64,000 nt of DNA from Allobosea sp035944375 (lineage in GTDB: Bacteria; Pseudomonadota; Alphaproteobacteria; Rhizobiales; Beijerinckiaceae). The first letter of the stretch is position 1. Each line of letters begins with the position of its first letter. The notes beneath the pieces are model-generated. The model made no database searches, was not told the origin of the DNA, and saw only the letters and a list, made by a program, of their open reading frames with translations. Positions 50,549-59,826 of the stretch are shown piece by piece. A program made the translations under genes and the position numbers. The stretch is from NCBI RefSeq assembly GCF_035944375.1, contig NZ_DASZBE010000042.1; one strand, 5' to 3'.

Positions 50549-51511
50549 TCAGACCTCGCCGCCCTTGTGGAGATAATCCTTCACCTCGACGACGATCTTG
50601 CGGTCGAGTTCACCGATCGCGGTCTCGTCGCGGCCGTCATAGGGGATCGAGAGCAGGACGTGGCGGATGGCGTTGAGCCGCGCGCGCAGCTTGTCGTTGC
50701 CGCGGATGACGTGCCAGGGCGCCCAGTCGGTCGAGCTGCGCTCGAGCATCGCGTCGAAGGCCTCGGAATAGGCGGCGAAGCGCGGGATCGCCTCGAAATC
50801 GATCGGCGAGAGCTTCCAGCGCTTGAGCGGGTCGTGCCAGCGCGCATGCAGCCGCAGCATCTGCATCTCCGGCCCGATGGTGATGAAGAGCTTGATCAGC
50901 CGGACGCCGTCGCGCACAAGCATGCCCTCGAAGGCCGGGGCTTCGTGCAGCAGCGTCTCGGTCTGCTCCGGCGTGCAGAAGCCCATGACGCGCTCGACGC
51001 CGGCGCGATTGTACCAGGAGCGGTCGAAGAAGACGATCTCGCCGGCGGTCGGCATCTGCGCCGCATAGCGCTGGAAATACCATTGCCCCGCCTCGCTGTC
51101 GGAGGGCTTGGAGAGAGCGACGACGCGGGCCTGGCGCGGGTTGAGATGCTGGGTGAAGCGGCCGATCGTGCCGCCCTTGCCGGCGCCGTCGCGGCCCTCG
51201 AAGACGATGACCACGCGCTCGCGGCGCTCGCGCACCCAGGTCGCGAGCTTCTGCAGCTCGATCTGGAGCGGCTGGATTTCGGCCTCGTAGCGCTTGCGCT
51301 TCATGCGCTTGCCGTAAGGGTACTCGCCGCTGCGGAAGGCGGCGTCGGTGATGGCGTCCGGCAGCGTCGCCGCCTCGATGTCGAAGCCCTTCGGGCCGAG
51401 GGCCCTGCGGCCCTGCCTGGTCGCGGGCGTCGCCTCGGTGAGTTCTCCGCCGCCTCCAGAGACGAGGCGGATGGCGCTCTTCTGCTTGCGCGGTGACGGG
51501 TTCTTGGCCAT
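50549..51511 (-). CDS. ppk2: Polyphosphate kinase 2
   Basis: A 320-residue cytosolic enzyme of the PPK2 family. The Walker A-like FEGRDGAGKGGTIGRF and the Walker B-like EIVFFDRSWYNRAGVERVMG are intact. A lysine/arginine-rich lid follows (RYEAEIQPLQIELQKL lies before the P-loop). PPK2 enzymes use polyphosphate to phosphorylate nucleoside mono- or diphosphates. The location beside the phosphate regulon suggests a role in phosphate storage use. It is divergent from phoR. Confidence 0.94.
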   Translation of the reverse strand: MAKNPSPRKQKSAIRLVSGGGGELTEATPATRQGRRALGPKGFDIEAATLPDAITDAAFRSGEYPYGKRMKRKRYEAEIQPLQIELQKLATWVRERRERVVIVFEGRDGAGKGGTIGRFTQHLNPRQARVVALSKPSDSEAGQWYFQRYAAQMPTAGEIVFFDRSWYNRAGVERVMGFCTPEQTETLLHEAPAFEGMLVRDGVRLIKLFITIGPEMQMLRLHARWHDPLKRWKLSPIDFEAIPRFAAYSEAFDAMLERSSTDWAPWHVIRGNDKLRARLNAIRHVLLSIPYDGRDETAIGELDRKIVVEVKDYLHKGGEV

Positions 51512-51665
51512 CGGCCCCTCCTTGGCAATCGCCCCAGCCTAACGGGGCTGCAGGCCGAAGGGAATTGACGGGCGCCGGGCTTGCCATCGGCTGGGCTTGC
51601 CATCAGGAAGAAGCGCCCGCGCGGTGCCTTCCCGTCCATCGGCGTCGCGCGCGTCGAGGTCTACC

Positions 51666-52724
51666 ATGCCGGATGCCGTCGATCCCCGCGCTCCCGCGAC
51701 GCTTGCCCTGGTCGAGGCGATGGGCTCGGCTGCCGTTCTTCTCGACGCTCAGGGCGTGGCCCAGACGCTGAGCCCGGCAATGCGTGCGCTGATCCCGGCG
51801 CTCGAGGTGGGGCAGCCGCTGACGCTGGTGATGCGCGATCCGGACCTGATCGAGGCGATCGAGGGCGTCGCCCGACAGGGCGGCCGTCAGGTGATCGAGC
51901 TGGTCGAGCGGGTGCCGGTCGAGCGCACCTTCCGCATTCATATCGCGGCGCTGACGGGGGCGGGCTGGCGGCGGCCGGTGCTGCTGACCTTCGAGGATCT
52001 GAGCGAGCAGCGCGTCACGGAGCGGATGCGGGTCGATTTCGTCGCGAATGCCAGCCACGAGTTGCGCACCCCGCTCGCTTCGCTGCTCGGCTTCGTCGAG
52101 ACGCTGCAGGGGCCGGCCCGCAACGACGCCGGCGCGCGCGACCGGTTCCTGGCGATCATGCGCGAGCAGGGGCTGCGCATGGCACGGCTCGTCGACGATC
52201 TGCTCTCGCTCTCGCGCATCGAGCTGCGCGCGCATCTGGCGCCCGAGACGCCGGTCGATCTCACCGGAATCTCGCGCGAGATCGTCGATTCGCTGACGCT
52301 GATGGCGCGCGAGCGGCAGGTGACGCTGACGCTGAAGGCGCCGGCCGAGCCGGTGAAGGTCGCGGGCGACCGCGACGAACTGCTGCGACTGATGGAGAAC
52401 CTCGTCGAAAACGCGATCAAATACGGCAAGACCGGCGGAGAGGTGGTGATCGACGTGGTCGACGGCCCGCTCGAGGTCAGCGTCGGCGTGCGCGACGACG
52501 GGCCCGGCATCGCGCCCGAGCATCTGCCGCGGCTGACGGAGCGCTTCTACCGGGTCGACACGGCCGCCAGCCGAGAGGCCGGCGGCACGGGGCTGGGGCT
52601 CGCCATCGTCAAGCACATCGTGCTGCGCCATCGCGGGCGGCTGACGATCGAGAGCGCGCTCGGCCAGGGGGCGACCTTCAAGGCCGTGCTGCCGCGTTTC
52701 GGGGCGCCGCCGCGCAAGCCCTGA
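51666..52724 (+). CDS. phoR: Phosphate regulon sensor histidine kinase PhoR, soluble form
   Basis: A 352-residue histidine kinase. The phospho-acceptor is His131 in NASHELRTPLAS; the ATPase domain has MENLVENAIKYG, DDGPGIAPEHL and GTGLGLAIVKHI. Residues 15-120 are a PAS-like sensor. No transmembrane helix is visible, while PhoR in most proteobacteria has an N-terminal anchor. It would phosphorylate PhoB under phosphate limitation and be held in check by PstSCAB-PhoU. It is the first gene of the locus, 123 nt before pstS. The ATG at 51666 is the best start; an upstream in-frame GTG adds only basic residues. Confidence 0.9.
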   Translation: MPDAVDPRAPATLALVEAMGSAAVLLDAQGVAQTLSPAMRALIPALEVGQPLTLVMRDPDLIEAIEGVARQGGRQVIELVERVPVERTFRIHIAALTGAGWRRPVLLTFEDLSEQRVTERMRVDFVANASHELRTPLASLLGFVETLQGPARNDAGARDRFLAIMREQGLRMARLVDDLLSLSRIELRAHLAPETPVDLTGISREIVDSLTLMARERQVTLTLKAPAEPVKVAGDRDELLRLMENLVENAIKYGKTGGEVVIDVVDGPLEVSVGVRDDGPGIAPEHLPRLTERFYRVDTAASREAGGTGLGLAIVKHIVLRHRGRLTIESALGQGATFKAVLPRFGAPPRKP

Positions 52725-52776
52725 GGGGCAAGTCCTTAACGCCGCGTGACGGCTGTGTGACAGGCGACGTGACGAA

Positions 52777-52794
52777 ATGTCATGAAGCTGTCAT
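52777..52794 (+). promoter_or_regulatory. PHO box upstream of pstS
   Basis: ATGTCAT GAAG CTGTCAT is an almost exact 7-4-7 PHO box, the direct-repeat site of PhoB, 53 nt before the pstS start. A weaker similar element (CTGTGTGACAGG) precedes it at about 52753. Confidence 0.85.
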
Positions 52795-52847
52795 GCAGAC
52801 AGTGTTCTGAACGGCTCGCTGAACCTGCGACCCAGAGAGGACATCTC

Positions 52848-53873
52848 ATGCGCAAACTTCTCATTCTCGCGGCCGCGACGATCGGTCTGTCCGGTGTGGC
52901 CCAGGCCGCCGACATCACCGGCGCCGGCGCGACCTTCCCCTTCCCGATCTATTCGAAGTGGGCCGAGGCCTACAAGAAAGAGACCAATATCGGTCTCAAC
53001 TACCAGTCGATCGGCTCGGGTGGCGGCATCCGCCAGATCAAGGCCAAGACGGTCGCCTTCGGCGCCACCGACGCTCCCCTCAAGGGCGACGATCTGAAGA
53101 AGGACGGCCTGATCCAGTTCCCGACCGTGATGGGCGGCGTCGTCCCCGCCATCAATATCGCCGGCATCGACGCCCGCCAGCTCAAGCTGACCGGCCCGCT
53201 GGTCGCCGAGATCTACATGGGCACCGTCAAGAAGTGGAACGATCCCAAGATCGTCGCCCTGAACCCCGGGCTGAAGCTGCCCGACGCCAACATCACCCCC
53301 GTCTACCGCTCGGACGGATCGGGCACGACCTTCGTGTTCACCGACTACCTGTCCAAGGTCTCGGCCGACTGGAAGTCCAAGGTCGGCGCCAACACCTCGG
53401 TCCAGTGGGCCGTGGGCATCGGCGGCAAGGGCAATGAGGGCGTCTCGGCGTCGGTCAAGCAGGTCGCCAACTCGATCGGCTATGTCGAATACGCCTATGC
53501 CAAGCAGAACAAGCTCGCCTATGCCCTGATCCAGAACGCCGATGGCAACTTCCCGAACCCGGATGACAAGTCGTTCCAGGCCGCCGCCGCCAACGCCAAC
53601 TGGAACGAGCAGCCGGGCTTCGGCATCTCGCTGAACAACCAGAAGGGCGCCGAAGCCTGGCCGATCACGGCCGCGACCTTCCTGCTCGTCCACGCCAAGC
53701 CGGAGAAGCCCGAAGAGGTGCAGGCCGCGCTGAAGTTCGTCGACTGGGCTTTCAAGAACGGCGATGCGATGGCTCTTGAGCTCGACTATGTGCCGCTCCC
53801 GGCCAACGTCAAGGATCAGGTCCGCAACGCCTGGAAGGGCGTCACGGATCCGGCCGGCAAGCCGATCTTCTGA
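52848..53873 (+). CDS. pstS: Phosphate ABC transporter substrate-binding protein PstS
   Basis: A 341-residue periplasmic phosphate-binding protein. The signal peptide covers residues 1-21 (ending VAQA), and the mature part begins ADITGAGATFPFPIYSKW, a hallmark of PstS. YRSDGSGTTFVFTDYL and IGGKGNEGVSA are further phosphate-site segments. A PHO box lies upstream, so it is PhoB-activated. Two hairpins after the stop may limit read-through to pstCAB and raise PstS levels. Confidence 0.97.
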   Translation: MRKLLILAAATIGLSGVAQAADITGAGATFPFPIYSKWAEAYKKETNIGLNYQSIGSGGGIRQIKAKTVAFGATDAPLKGDDLKKDGLIQFPTVMGGVVPAINIAGIDARQLKLTGPLVAEIYMGTVKKWNDPKIVALNPGLKLPDANITPVYRSDGSGTTFVFTDYLSKVSADWKSKVGANTSVQWAVGIGGKGNEGVSASVKQVANSIGYVEYAYAKQNKLAYALIQNADGNFPNPDDKSFQAAAANANWNEQPGFGISLNNQKGAEAWPITAATFLLVHAKPEKPEEVQAALKFVDWAFKNGDAMALELDYVPLPANVKDQVRNAWKGVTDPAGKPIF

Positions 53874-53892
53874 TCGCGCGCTCTAAGACAAC

Positions 53893-53919
53893 GCGAAGCG
53901 GGGCATTCCCCCGCTTCGC
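53893..53919 (+). terminator. Stem-loop after pstS
   Basis: A perfect 11-bp stem (GCGAAGCGGGG / CCCCGCTTCGC, 5-nt loop) without a T tract, 19 nt after the stop. It is probably a stabiliser/attenuator between pstS and pstC rather than a full terminator. Confidence 0.7.
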
Positions 53920-53930
53920 TCCTCTCCCGA

Positions 53931-53981
53931 CCCTCATCCCGAGCAGCGGCGTGGTTTTTGATCCGCTGTTGGGGATGAGGG
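53931..53981. repeat. Second inverted repeat in the pstS-pstC gap
   Basis: CCCTCATCCC plus AGCAGCGG pair with CCGCTGTT plus GGGATGAGGG around a 13-nt loop, forming a long stem related to family A/C ends. Confidence 0.65.
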
Positions 53982-54047
53982 TTCGGTCCAGATAGCCGCC
54001 TCTGTTTTCGTCGCATCCCATTTGGCTTTACGACCGGAGTTCCACGG

Positions 54048-55019
54048 ATGACCGCCGTGACCGACCCTATGAGCATTCCGGCCGCGCACCCGCAGCGCAA
54101 GACGCCGAAGGGTACCTTCGACCTCATCTTCCGCAACGCCAGCTTCATCTCGGCGCTGTTCGTGCTGGTGCTGCTCGCCGGCATCATGCTGTCGATGATC
54201 ATCGGCGGCTGGCCGGCCTTCCGCGCGATGGGCCTGGGCTTCATCACCGGCTCGCAATGGGACACCCAGGCCGATGTCTACGGCGCCTGGCCGGCCATCG
54301 CCGGGACCCTGTCGACGGCGTTCATCGCGCTTTTGATCGGCGTGCCGCTGTCGCTCGGTATCGCGGTCTATCTGACGCAGCTCGCCCCGCTCTGGTTCAA
54401 GCAGCCGGTCTCGACCGCCATCGAGCTCCTCGCCGCCGTGCCCTCGATCATCTACGGCATGTGGGGACTGTTCGTCTTCGTTCCGCTGTTTGCGGCCTAT
54501 GTGCAGGTGCCGCTCTCGAACATCGTCGAGGGGATGCCGATCGTCGGCACGATCCTGTATTCGCGCTCGCCCTCGGGGCTGGGCATCCTGACGGCCGGCA
54601 TCATCCTGGCCTTCATGATCATCCCCTTCATCGCCTCGATCGTGCGCGACATGCTCGACCAGATCCCCTCCGTGCTGCGCGAGAGCGCCTATGGCATCGG
54701 GGCGACGACCTGGGAGGTGGTGCGCCATGTGCTCGTGCCGCAGGCCGGCGTCTCGATCATCGGCGCGATCATGCTCGGGCTCGGCCGAGCGCTCGGCGAG
54801 ACCATGGCCGTGACCTTCGTCGTCGGCAACGCCAACCGGCTCTCGGGGTCGATCATGGATCCGGGCTCGACCATCGCCTCGCGCATCGCCAACGAGTTCA
54901 ACGAGGCGCTGGGCCTGCAGATGAATGCGTTGATCGGTCTCGGCTGCATCCTCTTCTTCGTCACCTTCGTCGTCCTCGTCATCGCGCGCATCCTCGTCGC
55001 ACGCGTCAAGACCTTCTGA
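54048..55019 (+). CDS. pstC: Phosphate ABC transporter permease PstC
   Basis: A 323-residue inner-membrane permease with six helices. The N-terminal helix (FISALFVLVLLAGIMLSMII) and the cytoplasmic EAA-like loop (LRESAYGIGATTWEVVRHVL) are typical of PstC. It forms the phosphate channel with PstA. The ATG at 54048 follows a 174-nt gap with two hairpins. Confidence 0.95.
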   Translation: MTAVTDPMSIPAAHPQRKTPKGTFDLIFRNASFISALFVLVLLAGIMLSMIIGGWPAFRAMGLGFITGSQWDTQADVYGAWPAIAGTLSTAFIALLIGVPLSLGIAVYLTQLAPLWFKQPVSTAIELLAAVPSIIYGMWGLFVFVPLFAAYVQVPLSNIVEGMPIVGTILYSRSPSGLGILTAGIILAFMIIPFIASIVRDMLDQIPSVLRESAYGIGATTWEVVRHVLVPQAGVSIIGAIMLGLGRALGETMAVTFVVGNANRLSGSIMDPGSTIASRIANEFNEALGLQMNALIGLGCILFFVTFVVLVIARILVARVKTF

Positions 55020-55033
55020 GCGGGTTGCAGATC

Positions 55034-55924
55034 ATGAGCCTGACGACACCCTCCACCGTCCGTGAACTCCCCCCGACGACGTGGGGCCGGGTCCGCCAGT
55101 CGCGCCGCGTGGCCGACAAGTCGATGCGGATCATCACGGCCAGCTTTACCGTCATCGCGATCTCCGTGCTGTTCTGGATTCTCGGGATGCTGATCGTGAA
55201 GGGCATCGGCGGCTTGTCCGTCGCCACCTTCACGCAGATCACGCCGGGCCCCGGCTCGCAGGGCGGCGGTCTCGCCAACGCCATCGCCGGCTCGGTCATC
55301 CTGACCTTCCTCGGCATCGTCGTGGCGACGCCGATCGGCGTGCTTGCCGGCACCTATCTCGCCGAGTACGGCAAGGGCTCGAAGCTCGCCGACCTGATCC
55401 GCTTCATCAACGACATCCTGCTCTCGGCGCCATCGATCCTGATCGGCCTGTTCGTCTACGTCATCCTGGTCGAGCCGCTCGGCGGCTATTCCGGCTGGGC
55501 CGGCGGCGTCGCGCTCGGCATCATCGCGATCCCGGTCATCGTGCGCACCACCGAGGACATGCTGCGCCTCGTGCCGGGGCCGCTGCGCGAGGCCGGCTCG
55601 GCGCTCGGCGCGCCTCCGTCGGTGGTCATCACCTCGATCACCTGGAAGGCGGCGAAGGCCGGCATGGTCACCGGCATCCTGCTCGCGCTCGCCCGCATCG
55701 CCGGCGAAACGGCGCCGCTGATCTTCACCGCGCTGAACAACAATTTCTGGTTCTCGGCCGATCTGATGGGCGGCGTCTCCAACCTGCCGGTGACGATCTA
55801 CATGTTTGCCTCGGCGCCCTATGAGAACTGGCAGCAGCTCGCCTGGGCCGGCTCGCTGATCATCACCATGTCCATCCTGCTGCTTTCGATCATCGCCCGC
55901 CGCATCGTCCGCGGCAGCAAGTAA
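55034..55924 (+). CDS. pstA: Phosphate ABC transporter permease PstA
   Basis: A 296-residue inner-membrane permease that pairs with PstC. Helices begin at about residue 34 (IITASFTVIAISVLFWILGM). The EAA loop reads LREAGSALGAPPSVVITSIT. It starts 14 nt after the pstC stop. Length and motifs are normal. Confidence 0.95.
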   Translation: MSLTTPSTVRELPPTTWGRVRQSRRVADKSMRIITASFTVIAISVLFWILGMLIVKGIGGLSVATFTQITPGPGSQGGGLANAIAGSVILTFLGIVVATPIGVLAGTYLAEYGKGSKLADLIRFINDILLSAPSILIGLFVYVILVEPLGGYSGWAGGVALGIIAIPVIVRTTEDMLRLVPGPLREAGSALGAPPSVVITSITWKAAKAGMVTGILLALARIAGETAPLIFTALNNNFWFSADLMGGVSNLPVTIYMFASAPYENWQQLAWAGSLIITMSILLLSIIARRIVRGSK

Positions 55925-55970
55925 GACCAGCGCCTTCCCACCGTCGCGTCCGATCCGAAGGAACCCTTCG

Positions 55971-56771
55971 ATGCTGTCCACCCTCGAACTCAGCCCGCAG
56001 ACGCTCGATGCCGATGCGCCCGTCCGGATCGCGGTGAAGAACCTCGATTTCTACTATGGCGAGCACAAGGCGCTGAAGAACATCAATCTCGACTTCCGTG
56101 ACCGGCACGTCACCGCGCTGATCGGCCCCTCGGGCTGCGGCAAGTCGACCCTGCTGCGCATCTTCAACCGGATCTACTCGCTCTATCCCGAGCAGAAGGC
56201 GACCGGCGAGGTGATGCTGGACGGGCGCAACGTCATCTCCAACGACGTCGACGTCAACGAGCTGCGCTCGCGCATCGGCATGGTCTTCCAGAAGCCGACG
56301 CCCTTCCCGATGTCGATCTACGACAATGTCGCCTTCGGCATCCGGCTCTACGAGAAGCCGCCGAAGTCCGAGCTCGACGACCGGGTCGAGGGCGCGCTGC
56401 GCCGCGCCGCGCTGTGGGACGAGGTCAAGGACAAGCTCAAGACCTCCGGCATGGGTCTCTCCGGCGGCCAGCAGCAGCGCCTGTGCATCGCGCGTACCAT
56501 CGCGCAGAAGCCCGAGGTCATCCTGTTCGACGAGCCGACCTCGGCGCTCGACCCGATCTCGACCGGCAAGATCGAGGACCTGCTCGAGCAGCTGAAGACC
56601 GACTTCACCATCGTCATCGTCACCCACAACATGCAGCAGGCGGCGCGCATCTCGCAGTACACCGCCTTCATGTATCTCGGCGAGGTGATCGAGTTCGACG
56701 CGACCAACACGATCTTCATGAACCCGGGCAAGAAGCAGACGCAGGACTACGTCACCGGCCGCTTCGGCTGA
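55971..56771 (+). CDS. pstB: Phosphate ABC transporter ATP-binding protein PstB
   Basis: A 266-residue ATPase on the inner face of the membrane. Walker A is GPSGCGKST, the signature is LSGGQQQR, and Walker B is VILFDEPTSALDP. The D-loop and H-loop follow (VTHNMQQAARIS). It powers phosphate uptake through PstCA. It follows pstA by 46 nt. Confidence 0.97.
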   Translation: MLSTLELSPQTLDADAPVRIAVKNLDFYYGEHKALKNINLDFRDRHVTALIGPSGCGKSTLLRIFNRIYSLYPEQKATGEVMLDGRNVISNDVDVNELRSRIGMVFQKPTPFPMSIYDNVAFGIRLYEKPPKSELDDRVEGALRRAALWDEVKDKLKTSGMGLSGGQQQRLCIARTIAQKPEVILFDEPTSALDPISTGKIEDLLEQLKTDFTIVIVTHNMQQAARISQYTAFMYLGEVIEFDATNTIFMNPGKKQTQDYVTGRFG

Positions 56772-56814
56772 CCAGGCCGCCGCTTCCGCCCCGCATCCAA
56801 AGGACCCCGCCGCG

Positions 56815-57534
56815 ATGACCGACCATATCGTCCGCTCCTACGACGCCGAACTGGAGGCGCTGCGCCGCAGCCTCGCCGAGATGGGCGGCATGTCCGAGCG
56901 CATGCTCGGCGATTCCACGGTCGCGCTGGTGCGCCGGGACACGACGCTGGCCCAGAAGGTGATCTCGGCCGACCAGCGCCTCGACAACCTGCAGCGCGAT
57001 GTCGAGGAGCGCGCCGTGCTGACGATCGCCCGGCGCCAGCCGCTCGCCAACGACCTGCGCGAGCTGATCTCGGCGATCCGCATCGCCTCCGACATCGAGC
57101 GCGTCGGCGACCTCGCCAAGAACATCGCCAAGCGCGCCGTGGCGATCTCCGGCCAGTTCTCGCCGCCGCACCGGGCCGTGGTCGGGCTCGAGCATATGAG
57201 CCGGCTGGTCCAGGCGCAGCTCAAGGACGTGCTCGACGCCTACGCCACCAACAACGAGCAGAAGGCGCTCGAAGTCTGGCACCGCGACGGCGAGATCGAC
57301 GCGCTCTACACCTCGCTGTTCCGCGAGCTTCTGACCTACATGATGGAAGATCCGCGCAACATCACCTTCTGCACGCATCTCCTGTTCTGCGCCAAGAACG
57401 TCGAGCGCATCGGCGACCACACCACCAACATCGCCGAGACGATCCACTATCTCGTCACCGGCGAGTCGCTCGACATCAACCGTCCCAAGCTCGAGACCAC
57501 CGACATCACGGTCGAGGCCGTGACGGGAAGCTGA
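56815..57534 (+). CDS. phoU: Phosphate signalling protein PhoU
   Basis: A 239-residue protein with two PhoU repeats (each a three-helix bundle, about residues 15-105 and 120-215). The metal-binding signature RIASDIERVGDLAKNIAKR and its second copy CAKNVERIGDHTTNIAE are plain. It links PstSCAB activity to PhoR, keeping PhoR in phosphatase mode when phosphate is plentiful. It starts 43 nt after pstB. Confidence 0.97.
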   Translation: MTDHIVRSYDAELEALRRSLAEMGGMSERMLGDSTVALVRRDTTLAQKVISADQRLDNLQRDVEERAVLTIARRQPLANDLRELISAIRIASDIERVGDLAKNIAKRAVAISGQFSPPHRAVVGLEHMSRLVQAQLKDVLDAYATNNEQKALEVWHRDGEIDALYTSLFRELLTYMMEDPRNITFCTHLLFCAKNVERIGDHTTNIAETIHYLVTGESLDINRPKLETTDITVEAVTGS

Positions 57535-57589
57535 GGACGGGCACGCCGCCGAAGCTCTCAAAGGCCAGCGGCGTGCCAGACGATACACC

Positions 57590-57709
57590 TCCCTTCCCCC
57601 TTGTGGGGAAGGGTAGGGGGATGGGGGTGGTTCCGCTTGGCGATCGCTCACCGAGCGGGCCGCCCCCCACCCCAGCCCCTCCCCACAAGGGGGAGGGGTA
57701 CTCCGCGCT
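57590..57709. repeat. Family C palindromic repeat pair
   Basis: CCTTCCCCCTTGTGGGGAAGG and CCCTCCCCACAAGGGGGAGGG arms between phoU and phoB. Confidence 0.78.
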
Positions 57710-57742
57710 TCCCACCGAAGCTCATCAATTTTGGACGCTGCC

Positions 57743-58441
57743 ATGGCCGCCCGCATCCTGATCGTCGAGGACGAGGAACCGCTCACGCTGCTGCTGCGCT
57801 ACAATCTCGAGGCCGAGGGCTTCGTGGTCGACAGCGTGGCGCGCGGCGACGACGCCGAGCTGCATCTGCGCGACAACACGCCCGATCTCGTGCTGCTGGA
57901 CTGGATGCTGCCGGGGCTGTCCGGCATCGAGCTGTGCCGCCGGCTGCGGGCCCGGCGCGACACCGAGCGGGTGCCGATCATCATGCTCACCGCGCGCGGC
58001 GAGGAGACCGAGCGGGTGCGCGGGCTCGCCACCGGCGCCGACGACTATGTCGTCAAGCCGTTCTCGCTGCCGGAGCTCATCGCGCGCATCCAGGCGCTGC
58101 TGCGCCGGGCGAAGCCCGGCCATGTCGCGGGCTTGCTGACGGCCGGCGATCTCGAACTCGACCGCACGACGCGGCGCGTGCGCCGCTCCGGCGAGGAGCT
58201 GCATCTGGGGCCGACCGAGTTCCGCCTGCTGGAATTCCTGATGCAGGCGCCGGGCCGGGTCTATTCCCGCGCCCAGCTGCTCGACGCCGTCTGGGGCCGC
58301 GATGTCTACATCGACGAGCGCACGGTCGACGTCCATGTCGGGCGGCTGCGCAAGGCGATCACGCCGGGCGACGCCAAGGACCCGCTGCGCACGGTCCGCG
58401 GCGCGGGGTATGCCTTCGACGAGACCTTTGCGCGGGCGTGA
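57743..58441 (+). CDS. phoB: Phosphate regulon response regulator PhoB
   Basis: A 232-residue OmpR-type regulator. The receiver domain has the phosphorylated Asp53 (LLDWMLPG), the acidic pair near 10-12 (VEDEEP), and Lys in DDYVVKPFS. The C-terminal winged helix (about 130-230) has RTVRGAGYAFDE. It binds PHO boxes such as the one before pstS. The ATG at 57743 (MAARILIVEDEE) is chosen over a TTG 4 codons upstream. It is separated from phoU by a palindromic repeat, so it may have weak read-through expression. Confidence 0.96.
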   Translation: MAARILIVEDEEPLTLLLRYNLEAEGFVVDSVARGDDAELHLRDNTPDLVLLDWMLPGLSGIELCRRLRARRDTERVPIIMLTARGEETERVRGLATGADDYVVKPFSLPELIARIQALLRRAKPGHVAGLLTAGDLELDRTTRRVRRSGEELHLGPTEFRLLEFLMQAPGRVYSRAQLLDAVWGRDVYIDERTVDVHVGRLRKAITPGDAKDPLRTVRGAGYAFDETFARA

Positions 58442-58452
58442 GGGCGGGGGGC

Positions 58453-58543
58453 GTCATGCTCGGGCGCAGACCCGAGCATCTCGTGACGATGAGGCTCCCC
58501 TGCCGTGCCGCCAGAGATTCTCGGGTCAAGCCCGAGAATGACG
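58453..58543. repeat. Family B palindromic repeat pair
   Basis: GTCATGCTCGGGCGCAGACC at the left and GGTCAAGCCCGAGAATGAC at the right, following phoB. It lies between same-strand genes. Confidence 0.75.
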
Positions 58544-58605
58544 AGCTTGCGTCCGCCGACGCCTGATCGCTTGACCCGCGACGCCCGACGGCGCAAGCCG
58601 GCCCG

Positions 58606-59826
58606 ATGCACAGCAAAGACATCGCCATCATCGGCGCCGGCCCCGCCGGGCTGATCGCCGCCGAGCGGCTGGCGCAGGCCGGCCACCGCGTCACGATCCA
58701 TGAGCGGATGGCCTCGCCGGCGCGGAAATTCCTGCTCGCCGGGCGCGGCGGGCTGAACCTGACCCATTCCGAGCCGCTGGAGACCTTCCTGCCGCATTAC
58801 GGCGCGGCGCGGGACTGGCTCGAACCCGCGGTTCACGCTTTCCCGCCGCAAGCGCTGCGCGACTGGGCCGACGGGCTGGGCGCGGAGAGCTTCATTGGCA
58901 CCAGCGGGCGCGTCTTTCCGAAGGCGATGAAGGCCTCGCCGCTGCTGCGGGCCTGGCTGCGCCGGCTCGACGGGCTCGGCGTGCGGCTGGAGGCCGGCCG
59001 GCGCTGGACCGGCTGGAACGACGTGGGCGCGCTGAGCTTCGCCACCGCTGCGGGCGAGGTGACGCTCACCCCCGATGCGACGCTGCTGGCGCTGGGCGGG
59101 GCAAGCTGGCCGCGGCTGGGCTCGGATGGCGGCTGGGTGCCGCTGCTGGCGGGGAGGGGTGTCGCGGTGGCGCCGCTGCGGCCGGCCAATGGCGGCTTCG
59201 CGGTGGCCTGGTCGGATATGCTGCGCGAGCGTTTCGCCGGCGCGCCGCTGAAGCGGATTACGCTGCGCTTTGCCGGCAAAGAGATTGCGGGCGAGGCGAT
59301 GATCGACGCCCATGGACTCGAGGGCGGCGCGATCTATGCGCTGTCGGGGCCCTTACGCGAGGCGATCGCGCGGGACGGTTCGGCCGAGTTGGAGATCGAT
59401 CTGCGGCCCGATCTCGACCTCGCCCGCCTCACCGACAAGCTCGGCAAGCGCCGGCCGGGCGAGACGCTGAGCAACCATCTGCGCAAGGCGGCGGGATTGT
59501 CGCCGGCGGCGGTGGCCGTGCTGCGCGACAGCGTCGGCGGCAAGCTCGACGAGACGCCGGCCGCGCTTGCGGCGGCGATCAAGTCGGCGCGCCTGCGCCT
59601 GACCGGGACGATGCCGATCGACCGCGCGATTTCGAGCGCCGGCGGCATCGCGGCCTCCGAGATCGACGACGGCTTCATGCTGCGGCGCCTGCCGGGCGTC
59701 TTCGTCGCCGGCGAGATGCTGGACTGGGAGGCGCCGACCGGCGGCTACCTCCTGCAGGGCTGCTTCGCCACCGGCGTCGCTGCGGCGGCGGGGATTGATG
59801 GGGGGCGGGGAACCCCTCTCCCGTAG
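58606..59826 (+). CDS. TIGR03862 family flavoprotein (HI0933/BaiN-like)
   Basis: A 406-residue FAD-dependent protein of the HI0933 group. The dinucleotide-binding IIGAGPAGLIAAERL is at residues 5-19, LLAGRGGLNLTHSEP follows, and the C-terminal FAD site is GVFVAGEMLDWEAPTGGYLL. The reaction is unknown. The last residues (GGRGTPLP) are read from a family C repeat, and the TAG stop lies in that repeat, so the original C-terminus may have been trimmed or extended by repeat insertion. It follows phoB but is not an obvious phosphate gene. Confidence 0.9.
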   Translation: MHSKDIAIIGAGPAGLIAAERLAQAGHRVTIHERMASPARKFLLAGRGGLNLTHSEPLETFLPHYGAARDWLEPAVHAFPPQALRDWADGLGAESFIGTSGRVFPKAMKASPLLRAWLRRLDGLGVRLEAGRRWTGWNDVGALSFATAAGEVTLTPDATLLALGGASWPRLGSDGGWVPLLAGRGVAVAPLRPANGGFAVAWSDMLRERFAGAPLKRITLRFAGKEIAGEAMIDAHGLEGGAIYALSGPLREAIARDGSAELEIDLRPDLDLARLTDKLGKRRPGETLSNHLRKAAGLSPAAVAVLRDSVGGKLDETPAALAAAIKSARLRLTGTMPIDRAISSAGGIAASEIDDGFMLRRLPGVFVAGEMLDWEAPTGGYLLQGCFATGVAAAAGIDGGRGTPLP

